Shown here piece by piece: positions 8,644-16,706 of a DNA stretch of 39,432 bases (the first letter of the stretch is position 1; each line of letters opens with the position of its first letter). The stretch spans positions 43,622 to 83,053 of the forward strand of contig DYKI01000007.1 in assembly GCA_020722705.1 (NCBI GenBank). Reading direction: 5' to 3'. The notes beneath the pieces were generated by a model, which had not been told where the DNA came from, ran no database searches, and was given only the letters and a program-made list of their open reading frames with translations. The stretch is from Chthonomonas calidirosea (lineage in GTDB: Bacteria > Armatimonadota > Chthonomonadetes > Chthonomonadales > CAJBBX01). The position numbers were made by a program, and so were the translations under genes.

Positions 8644-9935
8644 CGGCTGCCACCCAGTGCGGCCTCACATGCCTGAATGGCGGCTCTGGCCCGGTCAACG
8701 TCCTTCCCCGCCTCGATCTGCTCTTTGAAGCCGCGGATGGCCTCGGTGAAGTGCCGTCGCGCTGCTTGCCGGTCGTTCAGGCGCTGATAGCACATGGCCG
8801 CCTTCTGATGAATGGCAGCGCGATTGTCACCCGCCCCATCAAGCGCCCGTTCCCACGCCTGGGCTGCCCGCTTGTAGTCGCCCTTCATCTGCAGGTCCAT
8901 CGCCACTTCGGCGTGGTTTCGCGACTCCATTCGTGCTCCGTCGGAACCTCCCGACGTTGGAGGAAGGGATGACCCGCCGGGCGGCTGGACGACGATTTCG
9001 ATACGCCCCGGATTCGCAGGTGGGTGAGGGTCTCCGGCGGGGTTCGATGCAGGCTGCCCTGCCGCACGGTCGGTTCCTGCATCGAAGAAACCGTTGTCGC
9101 TTCGTCGGGCAGCGTTGCTTGGACCTTCCCCCAAAGGAGGCGTGTTGGGACGAACCGGCAACGGTTCGAGGCCGGCCGGCGCATTTCCGCTTGACGGCTG
9201 GGCAGCCGGGAAGCCGGGAGCAGGCGCTGGATTCCGGGGCTGCTGCTGTTGCTGCTGGGGCGCGTTCTGGGTGATGACGGGGCTGGCGCCCATAGCCGGC
9301 GGCGGCTCCTGGGCGGGTGGCCGTTCGGCACCCGATGATGCGCCGACGCCGGGCTGGATCGGCGGAGCCGGTCGTGCGCTCCTCTCTCGATAGAGCGTCA
9401 CTGCGTAGCCCACAATGACCACGATCAAGGTCACCGCCACAGCGGCAACGGCCGCCCCAGCAGGCGTGTCCCAGAAGGTCGGATCGGACCGATGAGCCGA
9501 GAGTATCCTGCGAGGTGCGACCTGGGCAATGCCGGAGCGCAGTGCCTCGAGCTTCTCCCGATCGGCGATGCTGGCCGGGTTCAGTTCGAGGACCTTCTCC
9601 CGTTCGGCAATCGCCGTGTCGCGATCACCAAGGCGCTCATAGACGGTGCTCAGCAGGGCGTGCGCATCGGTGCTGTCCGGCTTGATGGCAAGGGCCCCCG
9701 AGCATGCCACCTTGGCGGCTTCATACTCGCCATTGTCGTAGTGGCGGAACGCGAGAGCAAGCAGCTCCTTGTAGCGCGCGACCGGATCGGGCATCGCCTC
9801 CGATTCGGGCGCCGCCCCAGCGTCGGACTGCGGCTTTGGCGCTTCGGCGGACTCGGGCGTCTCCATGCGGCGTCCGCAATGTTTGCAGAACTTGGCTTCG
9901 TCCGGATTCCGGGTGCCACACTCGATGCAGTACAT
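8640..9935 (-). CDS. Zinc-ribbon, single-pass membrane TPR protein
   Basis: A 431-residue protein. It starts with a four-cysteine zinc ribbon (Cys3, Cys6, Cys17, Cys20; CIECGTRNPDEAKFCKHC). An acidic/Pro linker leads to a first TPR pair (about 70-145; YDNGEYEAAKVACSGALAIKP). One transmembrane helix follows (about 170-190; AAVAAVAVTLIVVIVGYAV), then a long Pro/Gly/Asn-rich segment with a run of six glutamines (codons around 9240-9260). C-terminal TPRs are near 365-430 (YKRAAQAWERALDGAGDNRA). The start at 9935 puts the ribbon at the extreme N terminus and has GGGAAGG upstream; the frame is open to 10031 but without a better site. The zinc ribbon is predicted cytosolic and the low-complexity region and last TPRs outside. 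It forms a coupled pair with the downstream TPR gene. Function unknown. Confidence 0.8.
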   Translation of the reverse strand: MYCIECGTRNPDEAKFCKHCGRRMETPESAEAPKPQSDAGAAPESEAMPDPVARYKELLALAFRHYDNGEYEAAKVACSGALAIKPDSTDAHALLSTVYERLGDRDTAIAEREKVLELNPASIADREKLEALRSGIAQVAPRRILSAHRSDPTFWDTPAGAAVAAVAVTLIVVIVGYAVTLYRERSARPAPPIQPGVGASSGAERPPAQEPPPAMGASPVITQNAPQQQQQQPRNPAPAPGFPAAQPSSGNAPAGLEPLPVRPNTPPLGEGPSNAARRSDNGFFDAGTDRAAGQPASNPAGDPHPPANPGRIEIVVQPPGGSSLPPTSGGSDGARMESRNHAEVAMDLQMKGDYKRAAQAWERALDGAGDNRAAIHQKAAMCYQRLNDRQAARRHFTEAIRGFKEQIEAGKDVDRARAAIQACEAALGGSR

Positions 9936-10294
9936 GCTCCGTACCTTCCCTCGGGCGCCCGTGGCGGCCCATGAACCATCTATTCTAGCCGCTTGCCGCT
10001 CGTTTGGCAAGGAATCGCGGTCGGCTGCCACCTGGGCAATGGGCGAACCCGCCCGGCTGCCTTACCCGGCTGAGTACCGGAGGTCCGCCATGGCTGCCCC
10101 CCGGCAGAGTCTGCCCGAACCCGATCCTGTCCTCCGAGGGAACGGCCCGTACGCATGCGGCCACGGACGCCGAGCACATGGCCAGGGCGGCCACAAACCA
10201 TCGTATGCGCCGCGCTCCGCCTGCCATGGCATGCCGGAGCGGATCATCGAGCGTGCAGCATTCCGCGCAGATCATCACGTCCGGTCGCTTTCTT
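9936..10294. other. Intergenic stretch without a confident gene
   Basis: Apart from the weak 80-residue lipoprotein candidate on the minus strand, I see no coding region, RNA or clear promoter here. The stretch ends where the REP-like elements begin. Confidence 0.6.
9985..10227 (-). CDS. Candidate small lipoprotein (weakly supported)
   Basis: An 80-residue frame with a lipoprotein-like start: Arg6-Arg7, hydrophobic core WFVAALAMCSASVAAC and a lipobox ending VAAC (Cys25). A Gly/Pro-rich tail follows. It would lie 49 bp upstream of the zinc-ribbon gene on the same strand. I see no convincing Shine-Dalgarno sequence and the remaining 55 residues resemble no family I know. It could be chance in GC-rich intergenic DNA. 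Confidence 0.3.
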   Translation of the reverse strand: MAGGARRIRWFVAALAMCSASVAACVRAVPSEDRIGFGQTLPGGSHGGPPVLSRVRQPGGFAHCPGGSRPRFLAKRAASG

Positions 10295-10376
10295 GCCCTC
10301 ACCCAACCTCTCCCGCGCGCGGAGCGTTGCCTTGGGCGTTGGGCGAGCGTGCGCGGGAGAGGAGATTCGGCTCGCC
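10295..10376 (+). repeat. REP-like hairpin element, type A
   Basis: Begins with CCCTCACCC and ACCTCTCCCGCGC, and is closed about 60 bases later by GCGCGGGAGAGG, giving a 12-bp perfect inverted repeat. Its left half recurs at the end of this window (39385-39410) with one mismatch in 26 bases. The same arms in the opposite orientation bound the 101-bp tandem unit that follows. Confidence 0.8.
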
Positions 10377-10390
10377 TGCCGCTATGTGAC

Positions 10391-10666
10391 TCCTCTCCCG
10401 CGATGCCGAACCTGCCGAGAAGCTGCACCGTACCGTTCGCGGGAGAGGTCGGGTGAGGGGCTTGGCCATCTGTCTCCATGCGTCCAGGCTCTCCTCTCCC
10501 GCGATGCCGAGCCTGCCGAGAAGCTGCACCGTACCGTTCGCGGGAGAGGTCGGGTGAGGGGCTTGGCCATCTGTCTCCATGCGTCCAGGCTCTCCTCTCC
10601 CGCGATGCCGAGCCTGCCGAGAAGCTGCACCGTACCGTTCGCGGGAGAGGTCGGGTGAGGGGCTTG
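10391..10666 (-). repeat. 101-bp REP-like unit in 2.7 tandem copies
   Basis: Copies start at 10391, 10492 and 10593 with exact 101-bp spacing; the third stops after GGGGCTTG. I find one difference between copies 1 and 2 in the region read closely (GAACC versus GAGCC). Each copy contains CCTCTCCCGCG and its exact inverse CGCGGGAGAGG around a loop of about 35 bases, followed by GGGTGAGGGG. The array ends directly before the accA stop codon at 10673-10675, so it lies in the 3' flank of accD-accA and could act as a transcript end or mRNA stabiliser. Confidence 0.92.
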
Positions 10667-10672
10667 TTGGCC

Positions 10673-11641
10673 TCAGGTGCCAATGCCGATCCGGCGGTAG
10701 CGCCGGTATCGCTGTTCCAAGAGCCGGTCGAGCTCAACCCCATCAAGCTCATCCAGAGTGCTCACGACCGCCGATCTGATCTCGGCAGCCATCGCCTGCG
10801 GGTCGCGATGGGCCCCTCCAAGCGGCTCCTTAAGGACGTGCTCCACGATGCCGAGAGCGTGCGCGTCTTTGGCGGTGAGCTTCAGGGCGGCTGCAGCATC
10901 TGCTGCCTTCTCCTTGTCGCGCCACAGGATGGCGGCGCATCCTTCCGGCGGGATCACGGAGAACACCGCATGTTCGAGCATGATCACCCTGTCGCCGACG
11001 GCCATGCCCATGGCGCCGCCCGAGCCGCCCTCGCCGATGACCACAACCAGGATCGGCGTGCGCAGGAAGGCGAACTCGGCCATGTTGCGCGCAATGGCCT
11101 CACTGACGCCCGTCTCCTCGGCCCGCAGGTCCGCGGCGGCAGCCGATGTGTCCACGAAGGCGACGATGGGTCGCCGAAAGCGCTCGGCCATGCGGGCGAG
11201 GCGGAGCGCCTTCCGAAACCCGGGGCCGCGCGCGCTGCCGAAGTTGCGCCGCTGCCGCTCGCGAAGATCGCGTCCTTTCTGCTGCCCGATCACCATCACA
11301 GGACGCTTGCCCAGGAACGCAGGTCCGCCGATCACGGCCTCGTCGTTGGCCGACAGCCGATCTCCCGCCATCTCCATGTACCGGTCAAATACCAGGCGCA
11401 CATAGTCCAGCGCATATGGGCGGTTCTTGTGCCGGGCCAGGAGGGTTTCTTCCCATGGAGACAGGCTGGCGTAGACTTGCTCGACGGCCCGCCGGAGCTC
11501 GGCCTCGAGCCTGGCGACTTCAGCGTCGAGGTCTATGCCGGTCTCGCGCGCTTCTGCGCGTTTTTCAGGTTTGCGCAGTTCCTCAAGGAGGCTCTCCAGC
11601 TCGAGGATAGGGCGCTCGAAGTCCAGCACGTTACCGGCCAT
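10673..11641 (-). CDS. accA: Acetyl-CoA carboxylase carboxyltransferase subunit alpha
   Basis: With AccD it forms the cytosolic carboxyltransferase that moves CO2 from biotin carboxyl carrier protein to acetyl-CoA, giving malonyl-CoA for fatty acid synthesis. The 322-residue length is typical. Family stretches include the N-terminal helical region FERPILELESLLEEL, then NRPYALDYVRLVFD, GDRLSANDEAVIGG, PVMVIGQQKGRD, the acyl-CoA/oxyanion region GEGGSGGAMGMAVGDRV, and the C-terminal PPEGCAAILWRD. Substitution is visible at some usual AccA positions (AAAADLRAEETGVSEAIARN where many have PGAYPGIGAEERGQSEAIA), which is within family range. It starts inside the end of accD, overlapping it by 11 bp in another frame, so translation is probably coupled. 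The gene ends at the 101-bp repeat array. Confidence 0.95.
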   Translation of the reverse strand: MAGNVLDFERPILELESLLEELRKPEKRAEARETGIDLDAEVARLEAELRRAVEQVYASLSPWEETLLARHKNRPYALDYVRLVFDRYMEMAGDRLSANDEAVIGGPAFLGKRPVMVIGQQKGRDLRERQRRNFGSARGPGFRKALRLARMAERFRRPIVAFVDTSAAAADLRAEETGVSEAIARNMAEFAFLRTPILVVVIGEGGSGGAMGMAVGDRVIMLEHAVFSVIPPEGCAAILWRDKEKAADAAAALKLTAKDAHALGIVEHVLKEPLGGAHRDPQAMAAEIRSAVVSTLDELDGVELDRLLEQRYRRYRRIGIGT

Positions 11642-12509
11642 TGGCGCGCTCCCGGATCTCGTCATCCTCCCCGATGGGTTCCGAGCCAAAGAACCTCAGC
11701 AGGCAGCTCAGCACGATCCTCATATCTTTCCGATGCACGACGCGGTCAATGAAGCCGTGCTCAGCCTGGAACTCGCTCGTCTGGAAGTTCGGCGGCAGGT
11801 GACCGCCCAGCTCCTGTCGCCCGACGCGCCGGCCCGCAAAGCCAACCACCGCTCCCGGCTCCGCGAGGATCACGTCTCCTAGCGATGCATAACTGGCGAG
11901 CACCCCTCCCGTCGTCGGATCGGTCAGGACGCTGATGAACGGAACGCCCGCCAGAGCGGCTCGCTTCGCCGCAGCCGAGGTCTTCGCCATCTGCATCAGG
12001 GCGACGAGGCCCTCCTGCATGCGAGCGCCGCCCGATGCGCTGAAGATGACGATCGGCAGGACCTCCTCGGCAGCCCGCTCGAATGCACGGGCGATCTTCT
12101 CTCCGAACACCGATCCCATGGAGCCGCCCATGAACGCAAAGTCGGCAACTCCGATGATCAGCGGCATTCCATCAATGACGCCGCGACCGGTGACGATCGC
12201 TTCATTGAGCCCGGTTGCACTCCTGGCTGCCGTGAGCTTCTCCGAATACCCGGGAAACCCGATCGGGTCGCCGGAGACGAGGTCGCCGTCCATCTCCACA
12301 AACGAGCCTTCGTCAAGCGTAATGGCCAGTCGCTCGGCGACGCGCAAGCGATGATGATGGCCGCATTTGGGACACACCTGCAGGTTGCGCTCCAGCTCGC
12401 GGACGAACAGAATCTCGTCGCAAGCCTGGCACTTGCTGGCAACGCCATCGGGCACGGACTCCATCTCTCGCCCTCGGCCGCGCCGGCCGAACCATCCTCC
12501 CGGGTTCAT
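11631..12509 (-). CDS. accD: Acetyl-CoA carboxylase carboxyltransferase subunit beta
   Basis: The 292-residue beta subunit of the carboxyltransferase. It has the N-terminal zinc ribbon of bacterial AccD (Cys27-X2-Cys30 and Cys46-X2-Cys49; KCQACDEILF, LQVCPKCGHHHRL). The crotonase-fold motifs are MPLIIGVADFAFMGGSMGSVFGEKI, FSASGGARMQEGLVALMQMAKT and PTTGGVLASYASLGDVILAEPGA. The ATG at 12509 is set by family length; the frame runs far upstream (to 13736) only because it is antisense to pheA. Only 45-81 bp separate its start from the divergent pheA start, so the two promoters must overlap. It leads the accD-accA operon. Confidence 0.95.
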   Translation of the reverse strand: MNPGGWFGRRGRGREMESVPDGVASKCQACDEILFVRELERNLQVCPKCGHHHRLRVAERLAITLDEGSFVEMDGDLVSGDPIGFPGYSEKLTAARSATGLNEAIVTGRGVIDGMPLIIGVADFAFMGGSMGSVFGEKIARAFERAAEEVLPIVIFSASGGARMQEGLVALMQMAKTSAAAKRAALAGVPFISVLTDPTTGGVLASYASLGDVILAEPGAVVGFAGRRVGRQELGGHLPPNFQTSEFQAEHGFIDRVVHRKDMRIVLSCLLRFFGSEPIGEDDEIRERANGR

Positions 12510-12590
12510 CGGCCTGCACCAGGCAAATGGAGATGGACCGACCGGCGTGGTAACATGAAGCTCACCGATGAGAAGGGAGCCGCGATTGCC

Positions 12591-13655
12591 ATGTCGGTCA
12601 GTGACTTGCGCAAAGAGATTGACCGCGTTGATGAGCGCATCATAGAGCTGTTGAATCGGCGTGCCGAGATCGCCCATGAGATAGGGCGGCACAAGGCCCA
12701 CTCGAAGTCGCCGTATTTTACCCCTGAAAGGGAGCGGGCGGTCGTCAAGCGCCTGATGGCAGTCAGCAAGGGGCCGCTTCCGCCGGAAGCGCTCCGGGCG
12801 ATCTACAGGGAAATCATCTCGGCTTGCCTTGCCCTCGAAAAGCCGCTGTCCATCGCCTACCTCGGCCCTCCCGGCACGTTCTCGCATCAAGCGGCCATCA
12901 GCAGGTTCGGCACTTCCTCCATCCTGTGTCCATGCGACGCCATACCGGACATCTTCGCGGAGGTGGAGCGAGGCGGGACCGATTACGGTGTCGCGCCCGT
13001 TGAGAACTCTCTGGCGGGCGTGATACCGGAAACGCTTGACACGTTCATGCAGAGCAACGTGCGCGTGGTCTCCGAGCTGTTCGTGCCCATCGTACACAAT
13101 CTGGCAACGCGGTGCACAAAGCTCGAGCAAGTGAAGAGGCTGCATACGCACCCGCAGCCGCTGGCACAGTGCCGGCAATGGCTGCGCGCCCACCTGCCGT
13201 CGGTGGAGATCATCGAGGCGGGCAGCACCGTTCGGGCGGCGGAGTCGGCCTCGGCGGACGAACAAGCGGCGGCATTGTGTCCGGCACTGGCAGCCGAGAT
13301 CACCGGGTTGCCCATTCTGGTCGAACACACCGAAGACAACCCCAGCAACAGGACACGCTTCCTGGTGTTGGGCTATAACGAGCCCGAGCCCACGGGACGT
13401 GACAAGACCTCCGTCATGTTCTCGGTCCATCACAGATCCGGCGCACTGTTCCGGGCCATGGCCGCCTTCGAGAAGTACGACGTGAACCTGACCATGATCG
13501 AATCGAGACCCGCCAAGATGGCGGTCTGGGAATACGTGTTCTATGTGGACGTTCAGGGTCACGTGCGCGATGACAACGTTGCCCGCGCCCTGAAGCAGCT
13601 CAAAGAGCAGACCCTTTTCCTGACCGTCCTCGGGTCCTATCCTGCCGCCGAATAG
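12591..13655 (+). CDS. pheA: Bifunctional chorismate mutase / prephenate dehydratase (P-protein)
   Basis: Converts chorismate to prephenate and prephenate to phenylpyruvate for phenylalanine synthesis. The 354-residue product has an AroQ-type chorismate mutase domain (about 1-85; SDLRKEIDRVDERIIELLNRRAEIA). A prephenate dehydratase domain follows (about 90-270; IAYLGPPGTFSHQAA, YGVAPVENSLAGVIPETLD, and NRTRFLVLG at its end). A C-terminal ACT domain (about 280-350; SVMFSVHHRSGALFRAMAAFEKYDVNLTMIESRP) carries the GALF and ESRP motifs that bind phenylalanine for feedback inhibition. The ATG at 12591 has AAGGGAG upstream. An ATG at 12555 in the same frame would add 12 residues but lacks a ribosome-binding site. 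No attenuator is visible in the short leader. Confidence 0.95.
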   Translation: MSVSDLRKEIDRVDERIIELLNRRAEIAHEIGRHKAHSKSPYFTPERERAVVKRLMAVSKGPLPPEALRAIYREIISACLALEKPLSIAYLGPPGTFSHQAAISRFGTSSILCPCDAIPDIFAEVERGGTDYGVAPVENSLAGVIPETLDTFMQSNVRVVSELFVPIVHNLATRCTKLEQVKRLHTHPQPLAQCRQWLRAHLPSVEIIEAGSTVRAAESASADEQAAALCPALAAEITGLPILVEHTEDNPSNRTRFLVLGYNEPEPTGRDKTSVMFSVHHRSGALFRAMAAFEKYDVNLTMIESRPAKMAVWEYVFYVDVQGHVRDDNVARALKQLKEQTLFLTVLGSYPAAE

Positions 13656-13713
13656 CGCATGCGCGGGGTCGTGCCGGCATCGCGTCCGCCATTGAGCCGA
13701 CGGGGAGGCATCT

Positions 13714-15156
13714 ATGAGCGGTGAGAGACCAAACATCCTGCTGCTGATGGCCGATCAGTGTCGGGGAGATTGCGTCGGCGCCCTTGGCAATCGGGCTATC
13801 CGTACGCCGAACCTCGACCACATCGCGCGCGACGGCGTCGTGTTCCCGCATGCGTACTCGACGACCCCATCATGCACTCCTGCGCGGGCCGGACTGCTCA
13901 CCGGCTGGGCTCCGTGGCGTCACGGCATGCTCGGGTATGGCCGCGTGGCCGAACGCTATGCCAACGAGATGCCGCGCATCCTGCGCCAAGCGGGCTACTA
14001 CACCATGGGCATCGGGAAGATGCACTGGTTCCCTCAGCGGAACCTGCACGGTTTCCACCGCACGCTCGTTGACGAGTCCGGCCGCTCCGAAACGCCGGGT
14101 TTCGTGAGCGACTACCGGCAGTGGTTCCGTGAGCAAGCTCCAGATCAGAGCCCGGATGCCACCGGCCTCGGATGGAACGACTATGCGGCAAAGCCGTACG
14201 CTCTGCCGGAGCGTCTCCATCCCACGCAGTGGACCGGGGACCGCGCGGTCGAGTTTCTCTCCGCCTATCGTGAGGCGTCGCCCTGGTTCCTGAAGGTCTC
14301 ATTTGCCAGGCCCCACAGCCCCTACGACCCGCCGGAGCGATTCTGGCGCATGTACGAAGATGCCGATCTGCCCGACGCCGTTGTGGGCAAATGGGCCGAG
14401 CGGTTCGCCCATCGTGGAGAGAAACTGCCCGCGAGCGCTTGGTGGGGCGATCTGGGCGCCGATCAGGTCCGGCGCTCCAGGCAAGGATACTACGGCGCCA
14501 TCTCGTTCATTGACGAGCAGATAGGGAGGATATTGGCCGAGCTCGACAGGCGAGGCGAGACCAACCGGACACTCGTTATCTTCACCTCCGACCACGGCGA
14601 CATGGTTGGCGACCACTACCTCTGGCGGAAGACGTACCCCTACGAGGGATCGGCCCGCATTCCCATGCTCGTGAAGTGGCCTGACCGCCTTCGCAATGCC
14701 GGAACCATGACCGTCAGGACACCCGTCGAGCTCCGCGACATCCTGCCGACCTTGATGGACGCGGCCGGAATCGGGATCAGGCCGTACGAGATGGACGGAA
14801 TCAGCATGCTTAGCCTCGTGTCGGAGCCGGACAGGCCAAGGATCATGGACCTGGAGCACAGCCGCAGCTACTGGCCGGGCAGTGACTGGACCGGCCTCAC
14901 CGACGGTATCCGCAAGTACGTCCACTGGAGCATGACCGGTGAGGAGCAGTTGTTCGACCTCAAGCGGGATCCCGGCGAACTCCGCGATCTTGCCTCGGAT
15001 CGGGCATCGGCGGCGCTCTTGAGGGAATGGCGGGGTCGAATGGCTCAGCACCTGGCCGAGAGGGGTGACGAGTGGGTCCGCGATGGGGCTCCTCGCACGC
15101 GTCGGCGCACCATGCTCTACAGCCCGAACTACCCCGGGGCTCCACGCGGACGATGA
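13714..15156 (+). CDS. Sulfatase of the formylglycine type, cytosolic
   Basis: A 480-residue alkaline-phosphatase-fold sulfatase that hydrolyses sulfate esters, probably of sulfated glycans. The start region PNILLLMADQCRGD supplies metal-binding Asp14. SCTPARAGLLTG contains Cys54 in C-X-P-X-R, the site converted to formylglycine. Later metal-site motifs include FTSDHGDMVGDH and the substrate-side GIGKMHWF. No signal peptide is visible, so it should act in the cytosol on imported fragments, or the real start is elsewhere; GGGGAGG upstream of 13714 supports this start. No maturase (FGE or anSME) is in the window. It heads a run of three same-strand genes (sulfatase, HIT, PQQ protein). Confidence 0.92.
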   Translation: MSGERPNILLLMADQCRGDCVGALGNRAIRTPNLDHIARDGVVFPHAYSTTPSCTPARAGLLTGWAPWRHGMLGYGRVAERYANEMPRILRQAGYYTMGIGKMHWFPQRNLHGFHRTLVDESGRSETPGFVSDYRQWFREQAPDQSPDATGLGWNDYAAKPYALPERLHPTQWTGDRAVEFLSAYREASPWFLKVSFARPHSPYDPPERFWRMYEDADLPDAVVGKWAERFAHRGEKLPASAWWGDLGADQVRRSRQGYYGAISFIDEQIGRILAELDRRGETNRTLVIFTSDHGDMVGDHYLWRKTYPYEGSARIPMLVKWPDRLRNAGTMTVRTPVELRDILPTLMDAAGIGIRPYEMDGISMLSLVSEPDRPRIMDLEHSRSYWPGSDWTGLTDGIRKYVHWSMTGEEQLFDLKRDPGELRDLASDRASAALLREWRGRMAQHLAERGDEWVRDGAPRTRRRTMLYSPNYPGAPRGR

Positions 15157-15217
15157 TGGACGGACCCGCTTCAACGTAATCACAGTGACGCGTACCGGTC
15201 AAAGCACGGAGGAGCAC

Positions 15218-15556
15218 ATGAGCGACTGCATATTCTGCCGGATCGCCGCCGGACAGATTCCGGCAGATATCATCTACGAAGATGCCGATCACCTGGCGTT
15301 TCGCGACATCCATCCGGCGGCGCCTTTGCATGCCGTACTCATACCAAAACGCCATTGCGCGACGCTGGCGGACATGACCGACGCACAAGAGCACGGAAGG
15401 CTCATCCTGGCTGCAGTCGCCACGGCGCGCGCCCTGAACATTGAGAAGACCGGCTACAGGCTTGTCGCGAACTACGGAGCAGACGGCGGGCAGGAGGTGA
15501 TGCATGTTCACTGGCACATCCTGGGGGGACGAATCCTGGGCTGGCCGCCGGGATAG
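15218..15556 (+). CDS. HIT-family (HINT-type) nucleotide hydrolase
   Basis: A 112-residue histidine-triad protein of the HINT/HinT branch, expected to hydrolyse purine nucleoside phosphoramidates. Visible features are the N-terminal DCIFCRIAAGQIPADIIYED (Cys4 and Cys7, which with His46 and a triad His can bind zinc in some members), AFRDIHPAAPLHAVLIPKRH, and the triad His96-X-His98-X-His100 in HVHWHILGG. CGGAGGAGC lies just upstream of the ATG, overriding the longer frame from 15065 that overlaps the sulfatase gene. Confidence 0.95.
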   Translation: MSDCIFCRIAAGQIPADIIYEDADHLAFRDIHPAAPLHAVLIPKRHCATLADMTDAQEHGRLILAAVATARALNIEKTGYRLVANYGADGGQEVMHVHWHILGGRILGWPPG

Positions 15557-15563
15557 ATGGCGA

Positions 15564-16706
15564 ATGAACGCTGCACAGGCCGCAGCTCGCGGCGCGCGGC
15601 TCCTGGCTCTTGCGGCTCTGTCCCTGGCGCTTGGTGTCGCTCGTGCCGATTGGCCCATGCATCGGCGAACGGCCTCCAACAGCGGGGTGGCCGCCGAGGC
15701 GCTGCAGGTGCCCCTCAAGCGCGTCTGGACCTATGAGGCCGGAGGTTCGGTGGAGGGCACTGCGGCGATCGTCAAGGGCACGGTGTACGTCGGTACGATG
15801 ACGGGCCGATTGACAGCGTTGCGCCTAAGCGACGGTAAGCCGCTGTGGACGATCCGCTCCCGCGATGCGTTCAGCGCGTCTCCGTGTGTGGCCGATGGCA
15901 AGGTCTTCATCGGCGACGAGGGCGGCACGTTCTATGCGCTCAACGCCGCCACCGGCAAGCCGGTCTGGAAGAAAACCACCGACGATCGGATCATATCGTC
16001 GGCTGTGCCTGCTCCGGGAGTCATCCTCGTGGGCAGCTACGACAACCATCTGTACTGCTTCCGACGCAAAGACGGCAAGCTGATGTGGCGTTTCAAGGCC
16101 GATGCGCAGGTCCACTGCACGCCATGCGTGGTGGGAGACAAGGTTGTCATCGCGGGGTGCGATGGGGTTGTCCGCGTGCTTGCTCTATCCAACGGCCGCC
16201 AGCGGGCCTCGGCGCGTGTGGACACCAACTTCGGCGCGCCGCCGGCAGCCTATGGCGCCTCGGCTCTGGTCGGATCCATGTCGGGCATCTACGTGAGGGT
16301 ACGCTTGAGCGACGGCAAGGTCCTCTGGAAGATGCGCGAGCAGGAAGACGGCGCCGCCGCATACGCCGGGGCCGCTGTGTTTGGTGATCGTGCCGTGTTT
16401 GCATCACGGAGCTCCCGCGTCTTCTGCGTGAATGCCTCAATCGGCACGGGAATATGGACCTACCGAACCAAGGGGCAGGTGAATGCGTCGCCGGTCATCG
16501 CGGGCAACGTGGTCTTTGCCGGCTCGGATGACGGCAGGCTCGTGGCGCTCAACATACACACAGGCCGTCTGCTCTGGCAGTTCGTCGCGGGCGCCGAGAT
16601 CAGAGCATCTCCCGCGATTGCCTACGGACGGCTCGTCGTCGGGACCACCGACGGCGCAGTCTATTGCTTCAGGTCGGCTCAAGCGGTGAAGAGCCGAGCG
16701 AACTGA
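15564..16706 (+). CDS. Secreted PQQ-like beta-propeller repeat protein
   Basis: A 380-residue exported protein. A signal peptide (ARLLALAALSLALGVARA) is followed by about seven WD/PQQ-type blades, each ending in variants of G.LYAL-x-TGK-x-W: for example TGRLTALRLSDGKPLWTIR, GGTFYALNAATGKPVWKK, YDNHLYCFRRKDGKLMWRF and DGRLVALNIHTGRLLWQF. Such propellers act as BamB-like scaffolds or as enzyme modules; no catalytic residues or PQQ ligand set is evident, so a scaffold is more likely. The start is 8 bp after the HIT stop codon. Its last 28 bp overlap the convergent Nudix gene. Confidence 0.85.
   Translation: MNAAQAAARGARLLALAALSLALGVARADWPMHRRTASNSGVAAEALQVPLKRVWTYEAGGSVEGTAAIVKGTVYVGTMTGRLTALRLSDGKPLWTIRSRDAFSASPCVADGKVFIGDEGGTFYALNAATGKPVWKKTTDDRIISSAVPAPGVILVGSYDNHLYCFRRKDGKLMWRFKADAQVHCTPCVVGDKVVIAGCDGVVRVLALSNGRQRASARVDTNFGAPPAAYGASALVGSMSGIYVRVRLSDGKVLWKMREQEDGAAAYAGAAVFGDRAVFASRSSRVFCVNASIGTGIWTYRTKGQVNASPVIAGNVVFAGSDDGRLVALNIHTGRLLWQFVAGAEIRASPAIAYGRLVVGTTDGAVYCFRSAQAVKSRAN

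Noticed and set aside
10391..10666. CRISPR-like array
   Set aside because: The copies are contiguous 101-bp units with no variable spacers, and no cas genes are nearby.
10478..11752. A 424-codon plus-strand frame starting in the tandem repeats
   Set aside because: It is the repeat unit read through (101 bp is not a multiple of 3, so each copy is read in a different frame) followed by the antisense of accA.
11631..13736. A single 701-codon minus-strand open frame ending in AccD
   Set aside because: Only the last 292 codons are AccD-like; the rest is antisense to pheA, whose three domains are complete on the plus strand.
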